22,418 nucleotides of DNA from M3007 sp038327555 (lineage in GTDB: Bacteria; Bacteroidota; Bacteroidia; Chitinophagales; Saprospiraceae), in the NCBI GenBank assembly GCA_038327555.1, contig JBBQLD010000015.1:1-22418 (forward strand), written 5' to 3'. This document shows, in pieces, positions 1 to 8,097 of the stretch (within the stretch, counting starts at the first letter, position 1; each line of letters begins with the position of its first letter). The notes under the pieces are model-generated. The model was not told where the DNA came from. It searched no databases and saw nothing but the letters and a program-made list of their open reading frames with translations. Position numbers and translations under genes: made by a program.

Positions 1-1365
1 TGCTTCGGCGGCAGCATCAATGATGGCCTGTTCGGCTTTTGCCCAGTTTTCATCGGAACCTATATATTTAGAGCGGTCTACCTGATCGCGGAGGCTAATC
101 TGGGCGGTGAATTTTTCAAAACCCAGTTTTTTTAACACAAAGCGCGTCAGTTCGAGTGCGCCAAGAAATTCCTCCTTGATCTGCGCCTCTGTACAAAAAA
201 TATGCGCATCATCCTGCGTAAAGCCACGCACTCGAGTCAGTCCGTGCAATTCGCCCGACATCTCGTAGCGATACACGGTGCCAAACTCCGCAATTCGCAC
301 CGGCAGCTCGCGGTAAGAGCGCGGACGATATCCGTAGATTTCGCAATGGTGCGGACAGTTCATAGGCTTGAGCAGGAATTCCTCGCCCTCTTGCGGGGTC
401 ATGATAGGCTGGAACGAATCCTTGCCGAATTTTTCCCAGTGGCCAGAAGTCATGTATAGTTTTTTGGAACCGATGTGCGGCGTGATCACAGGCTGGTAAC
501 CGCGCTTGATCTGTTCTTTTTTCAAAAAATCTTCCAGACGCTGGCGTACCGCCGTACCTTTTGGCAACCAAAGCGGCAGGCCGGAACCTACTTTTTCGGA
601 GAACATGAAGAGCTCCAATTCTTGACCAAGTTTGCGGTGGTCCCGTTTTTTGGCTTCTTCCAGAAGTGTCAAGTATTCCTCCAGCTCCTTTTGTTTCGGG
701 AATGTGATAGCGTATACGCGCGTAAGTTGCTGACGTTCAATATCTCCACGCCAGTAAGCACCGGCGAGATTGAGAATTTTCACGGCTTTGATGGTCTCGG
801 TACTGGGGATGTGCGGGCCTTTGCAGAGATCGGTAAAATTGCCTTGCTGGTAAAACGTGATTTGTCCATCCTGCAAGCCATCAATCAGTTCGAGTTTGTA
901 CTGGTCGCCTTTTTCGGTGAAGTACCTGATGGCATCGGCTTTGGACACTTCCGTGCGGAGGTACTCACTTTTCTGACGCGCCAGTTCGAGTACTTTTTGC
1001 TCAATAGCGGGCAAGTCAGCAAAAGTCAGCGGCTTATCACCGGAGTCAATATCATAGTAAAAACCGTTTTCAATGGCTGGCCCGATCCCGAATTTGGTGC
1101 CTGGGTGCAGTGCTTCAATCGCTTCGGCCAACAAGTGCGCCGAAGAGTGCCAGAAGGTTTGCTTGCCTTCCTTATCTTCCCATTTGTGGAAAGTTATCGT
1201 GCTATCTGCGTCAATTGGGCGACTCAGATCGCGGATTTCGCCATTGACGGAAGCAGCCAGCACCACGCGGGCCAGGCCCTCGCTGATACTTTTTGCCACC
1301 TCAAGCGAAGTCGTACCGGCGGCATACTGACGAATGTTGCCGTCGGGGAATGTGATGTTGATCAT
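1..1365 (-). CDS. thrS: Threonyl-tRNA synthetase, C-terminus cut by the window edge
   Basis: Charges tRNA-Thr with threonine in the cytoplasm; 455 codons are visible and the reading frame runs off the left edge. Read from the minus strand, the protein has an N-terminal TGS domain (residues 1-62), then the editing domain with its HxxxH motif (H73, H77) and a conserved Cys in DLCKGPH. The class II catalytic core follows, with motif 2 around RYEMSGELHGLTRVRGF. The zinc ligands PMNCPHHC (C337) and QDDAHIF (H388) correspond to C334 and H385 of E. coli ThrRS; the third ligand lies beyond the window. The start at 1363-1365 gives MINITFPDG, which lines up with the usual ThrRS N-terminus. E. coli ThrRS is about 642 residues, so roughly 190 residues are missing. 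Identification is near certain. Confidence 0.98.
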   Translation of the reverse strand, partial: MINITFPDGNIRQYAAGTTSLEVAKSISEGLARVVLAASVNGEIRDLSRPIDADSTITFHKWEDKEGKQTFWHSSAHLLAEAIEALHPGTKFGIGPAIENGFYYDIDSGDKPLTFADLPAIEQKVLELARQKSEYLRTEVSKADAIRYFTEKGDQYKLELIDGLQDGQITFYQQGNFTDLCKGPHIPSTETIKAVKILNLAGAYWRGDIERQQLTRVYAITFPKQKELEEYLTLLEEAKKRDHRKLGQELELFMFSEKVGSGLPLWLPKGTAVRQRLEDFLKKEQIKRGYQPVITPHIGSKKLYMTSGHWEKFGKDSFQPIMTPQEGEEFLLKPMNCPHHCEIYGYRPRSYRELPVRIAEFGTVYRYEMSGELHGLTRVRGFTQDDAHIFCTEAQIKEEFLGALELTRFVLKKLGFEKFTAQISLRDQVDRSKYIGSDENWAKAEQAIIDAAAEA

Positions 1366-1452
1366 GAAAAAAAGTGTTTAGCCCGGCCATACTAGAGTCG
1401 GGTGCCCGTGCCCCATACGAACGGAGTGGGCGGTTTGTAAAAATTTGAGGAG

Positions 1453-1483
1453 CAAAGGTAGGGGAAAGTGATGCCTGATTAAA
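1453..1483 (-). promoter_or_regulatory. Candidate Bacteroidota-type promoter of thrS
   Basis: On the minus strand TACCTTTG (1453-1460) matches the Bacteroidota -7 consensus TAnnTTTG exactly. TTTA (1480-1483) sits 19 bases upstream, close to the -33 TTTG element and at the expected spacing. Transcription would start near 1446 and leave an untranslated leader of about 80 bases, which contains short G/C-rich complementary stretches. Regulation through that leader is possible but not shown. Confidence 0.6.
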
Positions 1484-1535
1484 CTTAGGCTGCGGTAGAT
1501 TCTGCAAAAAAACGTAACTACTTAGCCTCCAAGTA

Positions 1536-1612
1536 TTTTTGCCACTAATTACACTAATTTGGACAACAAGCTTGTATTAATTTGTGCAAATTAGTGCAAT
1601 TAGTGGCAAAAA
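1536..1612. repeat. 25-bp inverted repeat, 27-base loop
   Basis: The arms 1536-1560 and 1588-1612 are complementary at 24 of 25 positions, built on the core ccactaatt.cactaattt. The loop is 1561-1587 and contains the perfect palindrome acaagcttgt. It lies between two divergent genes, so it is not placed to terminate either one. It looks like a dispersed palindromic repeat of the 'ttagtgnaattagtggc' type common in Bacteroidota genomes (from memory, not searched). Confidence 0.8.
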
Positions 1613-1673
1613 TCAACCGGCCTAACCAGTTACAAAAAAACACAAAATTGGGGAGTCAACCTAAGACAAAAAC

Positions 1674-1681
1674 TACTTTTG
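1674..1681 (+). promoter_or_regulatory. Candidate -7 element of the GT-C-like gene
   Basis: TACTTTTG is an exact match to TAnnTTTG, 63 bases before the ATG at 1745. No good TTTG is found 19-21 bases upstream (nearest TTG at 1648-1650, spacer 23), so support rests on the -7 element alone. Confidence 0.45.
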
Positions 1682-1744
1682 CCTTAACTCCAATTAGTTC
1701 TACTTTGTCAGATTAGAAACGGGTAAATTATAACTTGCTAAATA

Positions 1745-3262
1745 ATGGCCTTCCCAAATCTTAGATTGCTCCTGTATGCTTTTTCACTGTCCATCGCCTC
1801 TGCCCTATTCCGCTACCTAGCATTCACCCAAACCCCCTTCGCCACCGGCTGGGACAGCTATTTCTACCTGGTTCAAATAAAATCTCTGGAAGAAAGCGGG
1901 CAAATGCACAGCCCGGAAGCCTCCTTGATTTATCCATACCTGTGGTTTTTTTACAGGATGGCAGGCGATTATGTGTTGGCCATGAAACTTGCTTCGGCGG
2001 TGTTGTGCGGGGTATACACCCTACTGTTATGCCGAAGAGGGCCAAACTTACCCTTGCTCGGAGCATGGTCGCTATTTTCGCCTCAACTGACTTATTTCGC
2101 CGCGCAATACCCTAAAAATCTATTGGGTCTGGTGCTGTTTATAGCTTTTGTACGGGCACTGGATTGGGCTTTTTTGAAGCCTCGGGCTTGGCTGGCAGTC
2201 CCCGGATTACTGTTGATTATCAATTATTTTGGACACCGAATGATGTTTGGATTAGCGGTAGTCTATCTTTTATGGTGGATCGGTTTTCGGTTCAAAGCGC
2301 GCTTCTCTCGATCTGCTTGGTATTTTCACCCTGCACCCTTTAAAATGATCCTATTGCTTGGCATTTCTTTCGGTGCATTTGTACTAGCCGGGCAATTCCT
2401 TCCCGGACTGGCTCAGCTATCCGATTTGGGCCGACTGAGCGGAACCTTGTCCTGGCAACCCCAATTTGCCCCCCTTTCTTTTGTGCAGTCTTTCGGCTTG
2501 GAACGCATTAGTGGTTGGTGGTTATTCGAAATTTCGATGGTTTTGGTTTGCCCGCTTTTGTTAAAGTTTTGGCGGATAAAGTGTTTTCGGGATTTGGGGA
2601 TCGGCATCTCAAACCCCGCCCTGTTCTGGCTTTGTGGGTTGCTGCTTTTCCCTTTTTTGGAATGGTCGCTCACAGGCCTGGCCTGGCGGATGTTTTTGGT
2701 ATTTATATTGCTCTTGCCTATGGCTTTCGACTTTCAAAATATTTCCCAAAAAGCCTCCAAGGTGTCTTTCATGGTACTTATTGCAGCTTCCTTTTTTTCT
2801 TGGAAATCTTATTCGCCGAGCCTGCATGATCCAGATTATTCGCTGTTCAAAAAGGTAACGGAGCAGGTCGAATATCAACTTTCCGAAAATTTTGAACTTA
2901 CCAAAAGTTCAAACCCCTCGCCCGAACTTTTCATCGCGCACAATGCGCTGGCCGAATATTTTACGTTCACTACTGGTATTGATGCCATGCCTTGGCAACC
3001 AGAATATGCCGTGGATTCAAGCCGACTTTGGCGGATCGCGGTCGGGGTACAGGGACAAAACTTGCGCTATTTTGCAGGGGCCGAAAATGTATTAAAAATC
3101 AAAAATCTGGGCGGCGGATATTTCCTCTTGCCGGAATATGTCTGGCAATCTGCGCTGAAAAACGCGCGTGCAGAACAGGATGATTATTTTCTGAAAACTG
3201 CCGAATCCTGGCTGAATCCGTATCGAATTAGACCCGCCTTTTTGCTTAAAAGGAAGGGATAA
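1745..3262 (+). CDS. Polytopic membrane protein, GT-C glycosyltransferase-like
   Basis: 505-residue integral membrane protein. Hydrophobic segments fill residues 5-25 and about 75-360, with some ten predicted membrane spans; the last 150 residues are mostly soluble. After the first span comes GWDSYFYLVQIKSLEESG, with Asp37. An acidic residue in the first extracytoplasmic loop is the hallmark of GT-C lipid-phosphate-sugar-dependent glycosyltransferases, and the topology fits that fold. Family membership is inferred from architecture; no specific subfamily or sugar can be named. It converges with the next gene with one base between the two stop codons, and that gene also looks like a GT-C protein. 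Other possibilities are an O-antigen ligase-like or an uncharacterised membrane protein. The ATG at 1745 is followed directly by a hydrophobic N-terminus and is the natural start. Confidence 0.75.
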   Translation: MAFPNLRLLLYAFSLSIASALFRYLAFTQTPFATGWDSYFYLVQIKSLEESGQMHSPEASLIYPYLWFFYRMAGDYVLAMKLASAVLCGVYTLLLCRRGPNLPLLGAWSLFSPQLTYFAAQYPKNLLGLVLFIAFVRALDWAFLKPRAWLAVPGLLLIINYFGHRMMFGLAVVYLLWWIGFRFKARFSRSAWYFHPAPFKMILLLGISFGAFVLAGQFLPGLAQLSDLGRLSGTLSWQPQFAPLSFVQSFGLERISGWWLFEISMVLVCPLLLKFWRIKCFRDLGIGISNPALFWLCGLLLFPFLEWSLTGLAWRMFLVFILLLPMAFDFQNISQKASKVSFMVLIAASFFSWKSYSPSLHDPDYSLFKKVTEQVEYQLSENFELTKSSNPSPELFIAHNALAEYFTFTTGIDAMPWQPEYAVDSSRLWRIAVGVQGQNLRYFAGAENVLKIKNLGGGYFLLPEYVWQSALKNARAEQDDYFLKTAESWLNPYRIRPAFLLKRKG

Positions 3263-3263
3263 A

Positions 3264-5555
3264 TCACTTCTTAATCTTGTAGTTCTCAAACAAATACGTC
3301 GCCGAATTGGGATCGTTCACAATGGGTGAAACCCCTACCGGCCAGAGCATCACCTCGTCCACCAGCATGGCCTTATTTCCAAACGTCTTGATTTGGAGAT
3401 GTGCCCCCCGCGGAAGGGTAAATCGTGCTTCCGACCGCATCCAGCTGTCCTGAGTATCATTAGATTTTCGGGTTTCCACCTTGATGTTTTGCAACTCCGT
3501 ACCCGATTGGTCCCGAACGCTCAACAGCCAAAACCCAACGCTCCACTGGCCTCTATCCACATACGTCCAGCCAGAAAAAATCATTTGCGTATCGCGCTCA
3601 AAAGGCGATGCAAAATCATAAATGTCATCCTCCTTGGCCTTTACCTGGTGACTTCCTTTGCCATAAAATGCGTAGTTTGAGGGCGTTTCGTCATAGCTCA
3701 GATGGAGGTTCGGAGCAGGGAAAACACCTGTTTGAAAAGCGGTTTTTGCGCCTTGCAGGGGGGCGTTATTGACCAAATCCGCCAAGCGCAAGCGATAAAG
3801 CGAAAAATCTTTGGTCTCAGCCACAGGCTGGGAAATGTCCACCAGGAATTTTTCCCCAGCCTTCAACTCCGGGATCGCATCAGAACCTACAATCAATAAA
3901 ATATCCTTTTGATTTGGAAATTTTTGCAAAAGGTCGCGTTCCACCAAAGGACTAGCTAGCATTTGCACACGCTCAAGCGTATGCTGCAAGCCGATCCGAG
4001 AAAGCATGGAGTTGACCATTGGCAAACCCGTAGCCAGCGAAAGCCTGGTGCTGTAAATCTGCGTCCGAAAATTGATATCAGAGAGGATTTTGTCTGACCA
4101 AGCCATCATTTTAGGCAAACAAAGCATGGCCTGATATTGGCTGACATCCACCTTGTTTTGATGCAAAACATCCACCATTTCTTGCTCATGCTGGCGGTCA
4201 AAAAAGTTGTCATTAAAAACCTCCTTGAATTTCGGCTTTATATATTGATTTATCTCCGCGTTCCAAAGGGCAGCTAGCGATACCGAAAACAAAGTGGCCA
4301 TAAACCAAGGAGAGGTGACTCGAAACAAGCGATCAATAAACACCACCGCAGTGACCGTCAGGGCGAAATAAAAGGTCCAACCCAGTCGGCCAGAGGCTTT
4401 GAACATCATCAGCCAACCCATATTTTGCTCCAGCCATTGTGGCGAAATTTTGATCAAACTAGTATTGGCCGCCAGCAAAAACAACAGGAACGATGCACCA
4501 AGCAAAATGCGGTGTTCTGGCACAAGCCGTTGCAAAGTGGGTTTGTTTTTTTTGAAAAATGGCGCTGCAAAAGTCATCAGTAGCATCACAACTAAGGCCA
4601 GCGTAGTAACAATTCCAACGTTGAGCATCGCCTCAAATTCGACCTCCGATATCATGATTTTGTTGCGCGTCAGCCAGTCATGAAGGATAGAATTAGGCGG
4701 GTGAAAAAGCCCTTCAAAACTTGCATGGTAATCGAAAAATCCCCACTGCGGATTCAAGCGGTCGTGTACCGGGTCGAATAACTTGAAATTGAGAAAAACC
4801 AAGCCAAGCACCAAAAGTCCCATTCCGGAAACAATGGCCGGGCGCTTCCAGTTTTTAAGTTTAAACCCTTCGGATGCAAAGATCAATATACCAGCCAGAA
4901 CCAGGAAAAAATTGACATTAAATCCCGTATATGGATTGTTGAATGTAAAAAGTATAGATACTGCGAACATCAAGGCATCTCGTTTTTCCAAACGCCCAAC
5001 CCTGTATTTTCGCATAAACCACAGCATCGCCAACGGAATCAAAAACGGATAAGCCAATCCAAAATGCCCACCCATGCGCCCGATTTGGGGAGATAAAAGC
5101 AAGATCATAGGCGCAAACAAAATTGCTGAAAACAGGTGTACTTTCAAGGCCCGGAGCAGGAAAAAAAGCAACAGAACCGCCGCAAAAAGCAGGTACAAAT
5201 TCAGGCCATTTACAAAGCCAATCGTTTGCCCCGAAATGTCCGTCACATGCCGATTAATCCATTGCAACGTATTTGACAATGATCCTTGGGCATCGGTGAG
5301 GTAAATGTATTCGCCATCCGGATAATTCATGCTACGCAGGGTAGATCCGTGGTCGTACCGGGTATGATAGGTCGTATTGTAGTACAACATCAGGGCGTCG
5401 CCCCCAAAGGAGTACATCATCGAATTGGGCTGCGTAAAATACGTTTTGAAGATCGGGCGTGCCAATAAAAGCAAAAACAGAACCGCCGCGAATGCGCCGA
5501 GCCATTGTTGCCATTTCGGGGTAAAAAACTGAGTTATCCGCGTTGGATTAGCCAT
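3264..5555 (-). CDS. Large membrane protein, GT-C-like, with C-terminal beta-sandwich
   Basis: 763 residues. A first membrane span (about 18-40) is followed by a loop with GGDALMLYYN (Asp53) and SMNYPDGEYIYLTDAQG, then roughly ten further spans to about residue 430. This fits the architecture of bacterial GT-C-like proteins found in Bacteroidota (DUF6311-like by memory, not searched). The C-terminal 300 residues are soluble. The last 100 or so (from FSGWTYVDRGQW to DEVMLWPVG) read like a jelly-roll, carbohydrate-binding-type beta-sandwich. The likely role is transfer of a sugar from a lipid carrier on the periplasmic face, but neither substrate nor product is visible. It is the last gene of the run starting at 7217, separated from tadA by 69 bases, and its stop almost abuts the convergent gene's stop. 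Confidence 0.75.
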   Translation of the reverse strand: MANPTRITQFFTPKWQQWLGAFAAVLFLLLLARPIFKTYFTQPNSMMYSFGGDALMLYYNTTYHTRYDHGSTLRSMNYPDGEYIYLTDAQGSLSNTLQWINRHVTDISGQTIGFVNGLNLYLLFAAVLLLFFLLRALKVHLFSAILFAPMILLLSPQIGRMGGHFGLAYPFLIPLAMLWFMRKYRVGRLEKRDALMFAVSILFTFNNPYTGFNVNFFLVLAGILIFASEGFKLKNWKRPAIVSGMGLLVLGLVFLNFKLFDPVHDRLNPQWGFFDYHASFEGLFHPPNSILHDWLTRNKIMISEVEFEAMLNVGIVTTLALVVMLLMTFAAPFFKKNKPTLQRLVPEHRILLGASFLLFLLAANTSLIKISPQWLEQNMGWLMMFKASGRLGWTFYFALTVTAVVFIDRLFRVTSPWFMATLFSVSLAALWNAEINQYIKPKFKEVFNDNFFDRQHEQEMVDVLHQNKVDVSQYQAMLCLPKMMAWSDKILSDINFRTQIYSTRLSLATGLPMVNSMLSRIGLQHTLERVQMLASPLVERDLLQKFPNQKDILLIVGSDAIPELKAGEKFLVDISQPVAETKDFSLYRLRLADLVNNAPLQGAKTAFQTGVFPAPNLHLSYDETPSNYAFYGKGSHQVKAKEDDIYDFASPFERDTQMIFSGWTYVDRGQWSVGFWLLSVRDQSGTELQNIKVETRKSNDTQDSWMRSEARFTLPRGAHLQIKTFGNKAMLVDEVMLWPVGVSPIVNDPNSATYLFENYKIKK

Positions 5556-5624
5556 GTCAAAAACTTCATGTCAGTTCAAAAGACCCTTCTTGGAAAAGCC
5601 TTATTTGTTTAAAAAAAGTGTTAT

Positions 5625-6074
5625 TCAGCCCCGTTTAGAGCGAAAAAATGCCGTAACCAGTGCCCCACACTCCGCCTCCATGATCCCCATTTCCAATTTC
5701 GTTTTTGGGTGCAACAGGTCTTTTCCCCCAAATAGCATAAAGCCGCGCTTTTCATCAGAAGCCGCATAGACAATACGGCCAATTTGCGACCAAGCTAGTG
5801 CCCCAGCGCACATTACACAGGGCTCGAGGGTGACGTAAAGGGTGCAATCTGCCAAGTATTTACTCCCCAAATGACTACTGGCAGCAGTGATTGCAAGTAT
5901 CTCGGCGTGAGCGGTCACATCTGTCAACAGCTCCGTTTGATTGTGCGCTCGCGCAATGATCCGATTGTCGCACACAATAACTGCACCGACGGGCACTTCA
6001 GCTATTTCGTAGGCCTTTTCAGCTTCTACGAGGGCTTGTTTCATATAATAAGGGTCGGAATGGACAGAGAGCAT
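5625..6074 (-). CDS. tadA: tRNA-specific adenosine deaminase
   Basis: Deaminates A34 to inosine in the anticodon wobble position of tRNA-Arg(ACG). The 149-residue protein has the complete cytidine/deoxycytidylate deaminase zinc site: H56-A-E58 with the catalytic glutamate, and P85-C86-V-M-C89. NQTELLTDVTAHAE and the GFMLFGGKDLLHP region are typical of TadA rather than of free-nucleoside deaminases. Length matches the family. The start gives DPYYMKQALVEAEKAY, the usual TadA N-terminal helix. It follows the GNAT gene after 46 bases and is probably co-transcribed from upstream. Guanine deaminase is a less likely alternative because of the size and the ALAWSQIGRIVYAASD segment. Confidence 0.93.
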   Translation of the reverse strand: MLSVHSDPYYMKQALVEAEKAYEIAEVPVGAVIVCDNRIIARAHNQTELLTDVTAHAEILAITAASSHLGSKYLADCTLYVTLEPCVMCAGALAWSQIGRIVYAASDEKRGFMLFGGKDLLHPKTKLEMGIMEAECGALVTAFFRSKRG

Positions 6075-6120
6075 GTAGAAATAAGGTTAGGAACGCGGCG
6101 TCAATAATTACTTGGTAGTT

Positions 6121-6618
6121 TCATCTGATTCCAGCCCCAAATATCATTTGAAAATCGTCCATCACATAGTCTTCACCGAAAGGGATATCAATACAAAACT
6201 CAATTCGGAATCCGACTTTAAAATAGAAGTTGACACTTTTGAAATTGCGACGATTGACACGCAACCGAAGTTCTTGCAAATCAGGGTATCTGGCAAGCAG
6301 AAGTTCAAAAACAATCGTTCCAAAACCTCGCCCACGGGTATCTAGATAAAACTTATGGAGAAAATAATCCCCCAATCCTTTTTGACTAACCGCAAGAAAC
6401 CCAAGTGCTTGGCCATTTTTTTCTGCCAACCAAAACACCTGGCCTTCCGTTTGCATTTGCCGCTGCAACGCCGAATCGCTGTAAATCAATTCAAGCATAA
6501 AAGCAATTTGATCCGCGCTGATGATGCTTGGATAATGCTCCCACCAAATACGTTCCGCCATTTGGCGAATTAGTGGAATATCGGCCTCAATGGCTCGGCG
6601 AAGCGCGATGTTGGTCAT
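6121..6618 (-). CDS. GNAT family N-acetyltransferase
   Basis: 165 residues with the GNAT fold order. An N-terminal helix region begins RRAIEADIPLIRQMAERIW, a central strand reads FWLAEKNGQALGFLAV, then motif A has the acetyl-CoA pyrophosphate loop R95-G-R-G-F-G100 (R/QxxGxG/A). The C-terminal motif B region is NRRNFKSVNFYFKVGF. The substrate cannot be read from the sequence; small molecules, protein N-termini and lysines are all possible. It starts 14 bases after the OmpH-like gene, suggesting one transcript, and precedes tadA. No truncation is seen. Confidence 0.9.
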   Translation of the reverse strand: MTNIALRRAIEADIPLIRQMAERIWWEHYPSIISADQIAFMLELIYSDSALQRQMQTEGQVFWLAEKNGQALGFLAVSQKGLGDYFLHKFYLDTRGRGFGTIVFELLLARYPDLQELRLRVNRRNFKSVNFYFKVGFRIEFCIDIPFGEDYVMDDFQMIFGAGIR

Positions 6619-6632
6619 AGTATGTACGACAA

Positions 6633-7217
6633 TTACTTTGCATTTGCATTCAGCAAATCCAATACCTGTCTGGTGATCTCGAGGCTGTCGCTCGCAAATA
6701 AAATTGGACCTCCACGCTGATAGGATAGAATGTAGTCGTAGCCAATTTGGGCGGATAGCGTTTTAAGATTGGCTTCTACATTGGCATACAAATCGTTGAA
6801 CGCTTTTTTCTGGTCTTCGCCCAAGGATTTGCTGAGGCGGATTTTTTCATCTTCGAGTTTTTGCCCGCGTTGCATGAGCGACGTCTGCTGTTTCTCGGCT
6901 TCAGCCTGAGTCATATTGCCTTGCTGGAATTTTTCTTGCAAGGCTGCAGCCTCTTTCATTAGGGCTTCCTCCTTGCTGGAAAGGGTTTTTTCTGCACTGG
7001 CCATGCGCTGCTCAATGGCTGCTTTTTGGGTTTTCAGCCATTCGTATTGGGCATCCAGCGTGTCTGCATTCACATAAGCAATGCGCGCGCCAGCTTGTGA
7101 AGCTGATGGTATAATAGCCTGACTTTCAGCAGGTTTTGCACTTTTAGAATTCAAATAATACAAGTGGCCTACCAAGGCAAACAAGATGATATTGAGGATA
7201 AGTGGTAAATTTTTCAT
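6633..7217 (-). CDS. OmpH/Skp-like periplasmic chaperone
   Basis: 194 residues. A hydrophobic N-terminal segment (about 4-24) acts as a signal peptide or membrane anchor, followed by a low-complexity linker. ARIAYVNADTLDAQYEWLK is the standard OmpH opening strand. A long Lys/Glu/Gln/Ala-rich coiled coil (about 62-145) forms the tentacles, and QIGYDYILSYQRGGPILFASDSLEIT closes the trimer body. Skp/OmpH proteins hold unfolded outer-membrane proteins on the way to the BAM complex. The usual bamA or lpxD neighbours are absent, so this may be a paralogue with a special client. It heads the probable four-gene minus-strand operon; its leader contains the ttcaaagtt tandem repeats and no clear -7 element. 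Confidence 0.88.
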   Translation of the reverse strand: MKNLPLILNIILFALVGHLYYLNSKSAKPAESQAIIPSASQAGARIAYVNADTLDAQYEWLKTQKAAIEQRMASAEKTLSSKEEALMKEAAALQEKFQQGNMTQAEAEKQQTSLMQRGQKLEDEKIRLSKSLGEDQKKAFNDLYANVEANLKTLSAQIGYDYILSYQRGGPILFASDSLEITRQVLDLLNANAK

Positions 7218-7219
7218 GG

Positions 7220-7260
7220 AAAAAGTTCAAAGTTTTAAGTTTCAAGTTCAAAGTTCAAAG
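7220..7260. repeat. Short tandem repeats of (aag)ttcaaag
   Basis: The leader of the OmpH-like gene contains several copies of a degenerate 6-10 base unit (aagttcaaag, aagtttcaag). The copies vary in spacing and no unique spacers are present, so this is simple-sequence material, not a CRISPR array. Confidence 0.6.
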
Positions 7261-7313
7261 ATGGGGCAACACTGCTGACTTTCGGATTGAAATTTTAATT
7301 TACTGCTTCGTTA

Positions 7314-8030
7314 TTATTCCTCTTTTGAAGGATGTTGTACCTGCTCCCAGCGCAGGCCAATGATTTCTTCTAGTTTAAATTTTGCAATTTCCGCCTCAGT
7401 TTGCGCCTTGATCCGCGCCTCCCTGGCTTGGTAATAAGTGGCAGAAGTAGTGGTATATTGTTCCAACGTTGCTTCATCGCTTTTGTACAGTTGTTGAATC
7501 AGAATGAAGTTGTTGTTCAAATCCAATTCCACCGTACTCCGCTCTTTAAAAATCTCGCGGGCGAGGCGAAAGTCAGCCCAGCTGGTCAGCGCATCGGCAC
7601 GGATTTCCCTTTTTCGCAGGTTGATATGTTCCCCTGCAATATCCATTTTGCGACGACCAATGTTGTTTTTCTCCTTCTGACTAAGGATGTTGTACAGGTT
7701 CAAGGTTAGTCCAAAGTTGTAGCGTGGAAAAAAAACATTGCCCAGGGTATCTGCGCCCCTGAGGTTGGATTCATTGAAGTTGAACGATGCATTCACGTCA
7801 CGCATCCATTCTTTGCGGGTATTTTTGTTTTCACTGCGAGCATTGAGCAGTTCGGATTCGGCAATATGACCTTCCGGGCTGTTGAGCCAGGCGAGTTGAA
7901 CGATGTACTCCCCAATGTCGCGGGCTTTGGCGTCTATGGGTTGGATGATGGCGTCATAGTCGGTTTGCTGGGCGCAAATGGAGGCGCTCGTGTAAAATGC
8001 GATGAAAAGGAGAATCGAGTTTCTGAGCAT
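7314..8030 (-). CDS. Half-length TolC-like outer-membrane efflux protein
   Basis: 238 residues with a signal peptide (about 1-20, ending SASICA before QQTDY). The rest has the pattern of one outer-membrane efflux (OEP) repeat: helix NSPEGHIAESELLNARSE, a strand-hairpin region FPRYNFGLTLNLYNI, then long helices with LEQYTTTSATYYQAREARIKAQTEAEIAKFKLEEIIGL. This last part resembles the end of an OEP repeat. Classical TolC proteins are about 450 residues with two such repeats; here there is only one. No continuation is visible on either side: the N-terminus has its own signal peptide and the 96 bases after the stop do not code. It is therefore probably a genuine short form rather than a frameshifted gene. 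No membrane-fusion or inner-membrane pump partner is adjacent. Confidence 0.75.
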   Translation of the reverse strand: MLRNSILLFIAFYTSASICAQQTDYDAIIQPIDAKARDIGEYIVQLAWLNSPEGHIAESELLNARSENKNTRKEWMRDVNASFNFNESNLRGADTLGNVFFPRYNFGLTLNLYNILSQKEKNNIGRRKMDIAGEHINLRKREIRADALTSWADFRLAREIFKERSTVELDLNNNFILIQQLYKSDEATLEQYTTTSATYYQAREARIKAQTEAEIAKFKLEEIIGLRWEQVQHPSKEE

Positions 8031-8045
8031 GATTAGATTTATTTC

Positions 8046-8081
8046 TAAACCTCGTAAGTTTTTGAAGTGCTCCGAGGTTTA
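8046..8081. repeat. Palindromic repeat taaacctcg...cgaggttta downstream of hisS
   Basis: Perfect 9-bp arms (8046-8054 and 8073-8081) with an 18-base loop. It lies between the hisS stop and the TolC-like start. A related palindrome occurs on the other side of hisS at 9468-9500. There is no T-run after it in either direction, so simple intrinsic termination is not indicated. Confidence 0.65.
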
Positions 8082-8097
8082 ACGCGTGATCTGTGTT

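Larger units (their letters stand above)
1366..1744. other. Divergent intergenic region, thrS / GT-C-like gene
   Basis: 379 bp without a credible gene. It holds the outward promoters of both neighbours and, between them, the 1536-1612 inverted repeat. Frames here are short and AT-rich, with no recognisable protein. Confidence 0.7.

Noticed and set aside
475..1395. A 306-codon open frame on the plus strand across thrS
   Set aside because: It is antisense to an unmistakable ThrRS, its translation resembles no protein and is Phe/Arg-rich as expected for a shadow frame.
7220..7260. Possible CRISPR-like repeats
   Set aside because: The units are short, degenerate and without regular unique spacers; no cas genes are in the window.
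7314..8030. Frameshifted full-length TolC
   Set aside because: No second OEP repeat was found in any frame of the 96 bases downstream, which are followed by the OmpH gene; the N-terminus has a complete signal peptide.
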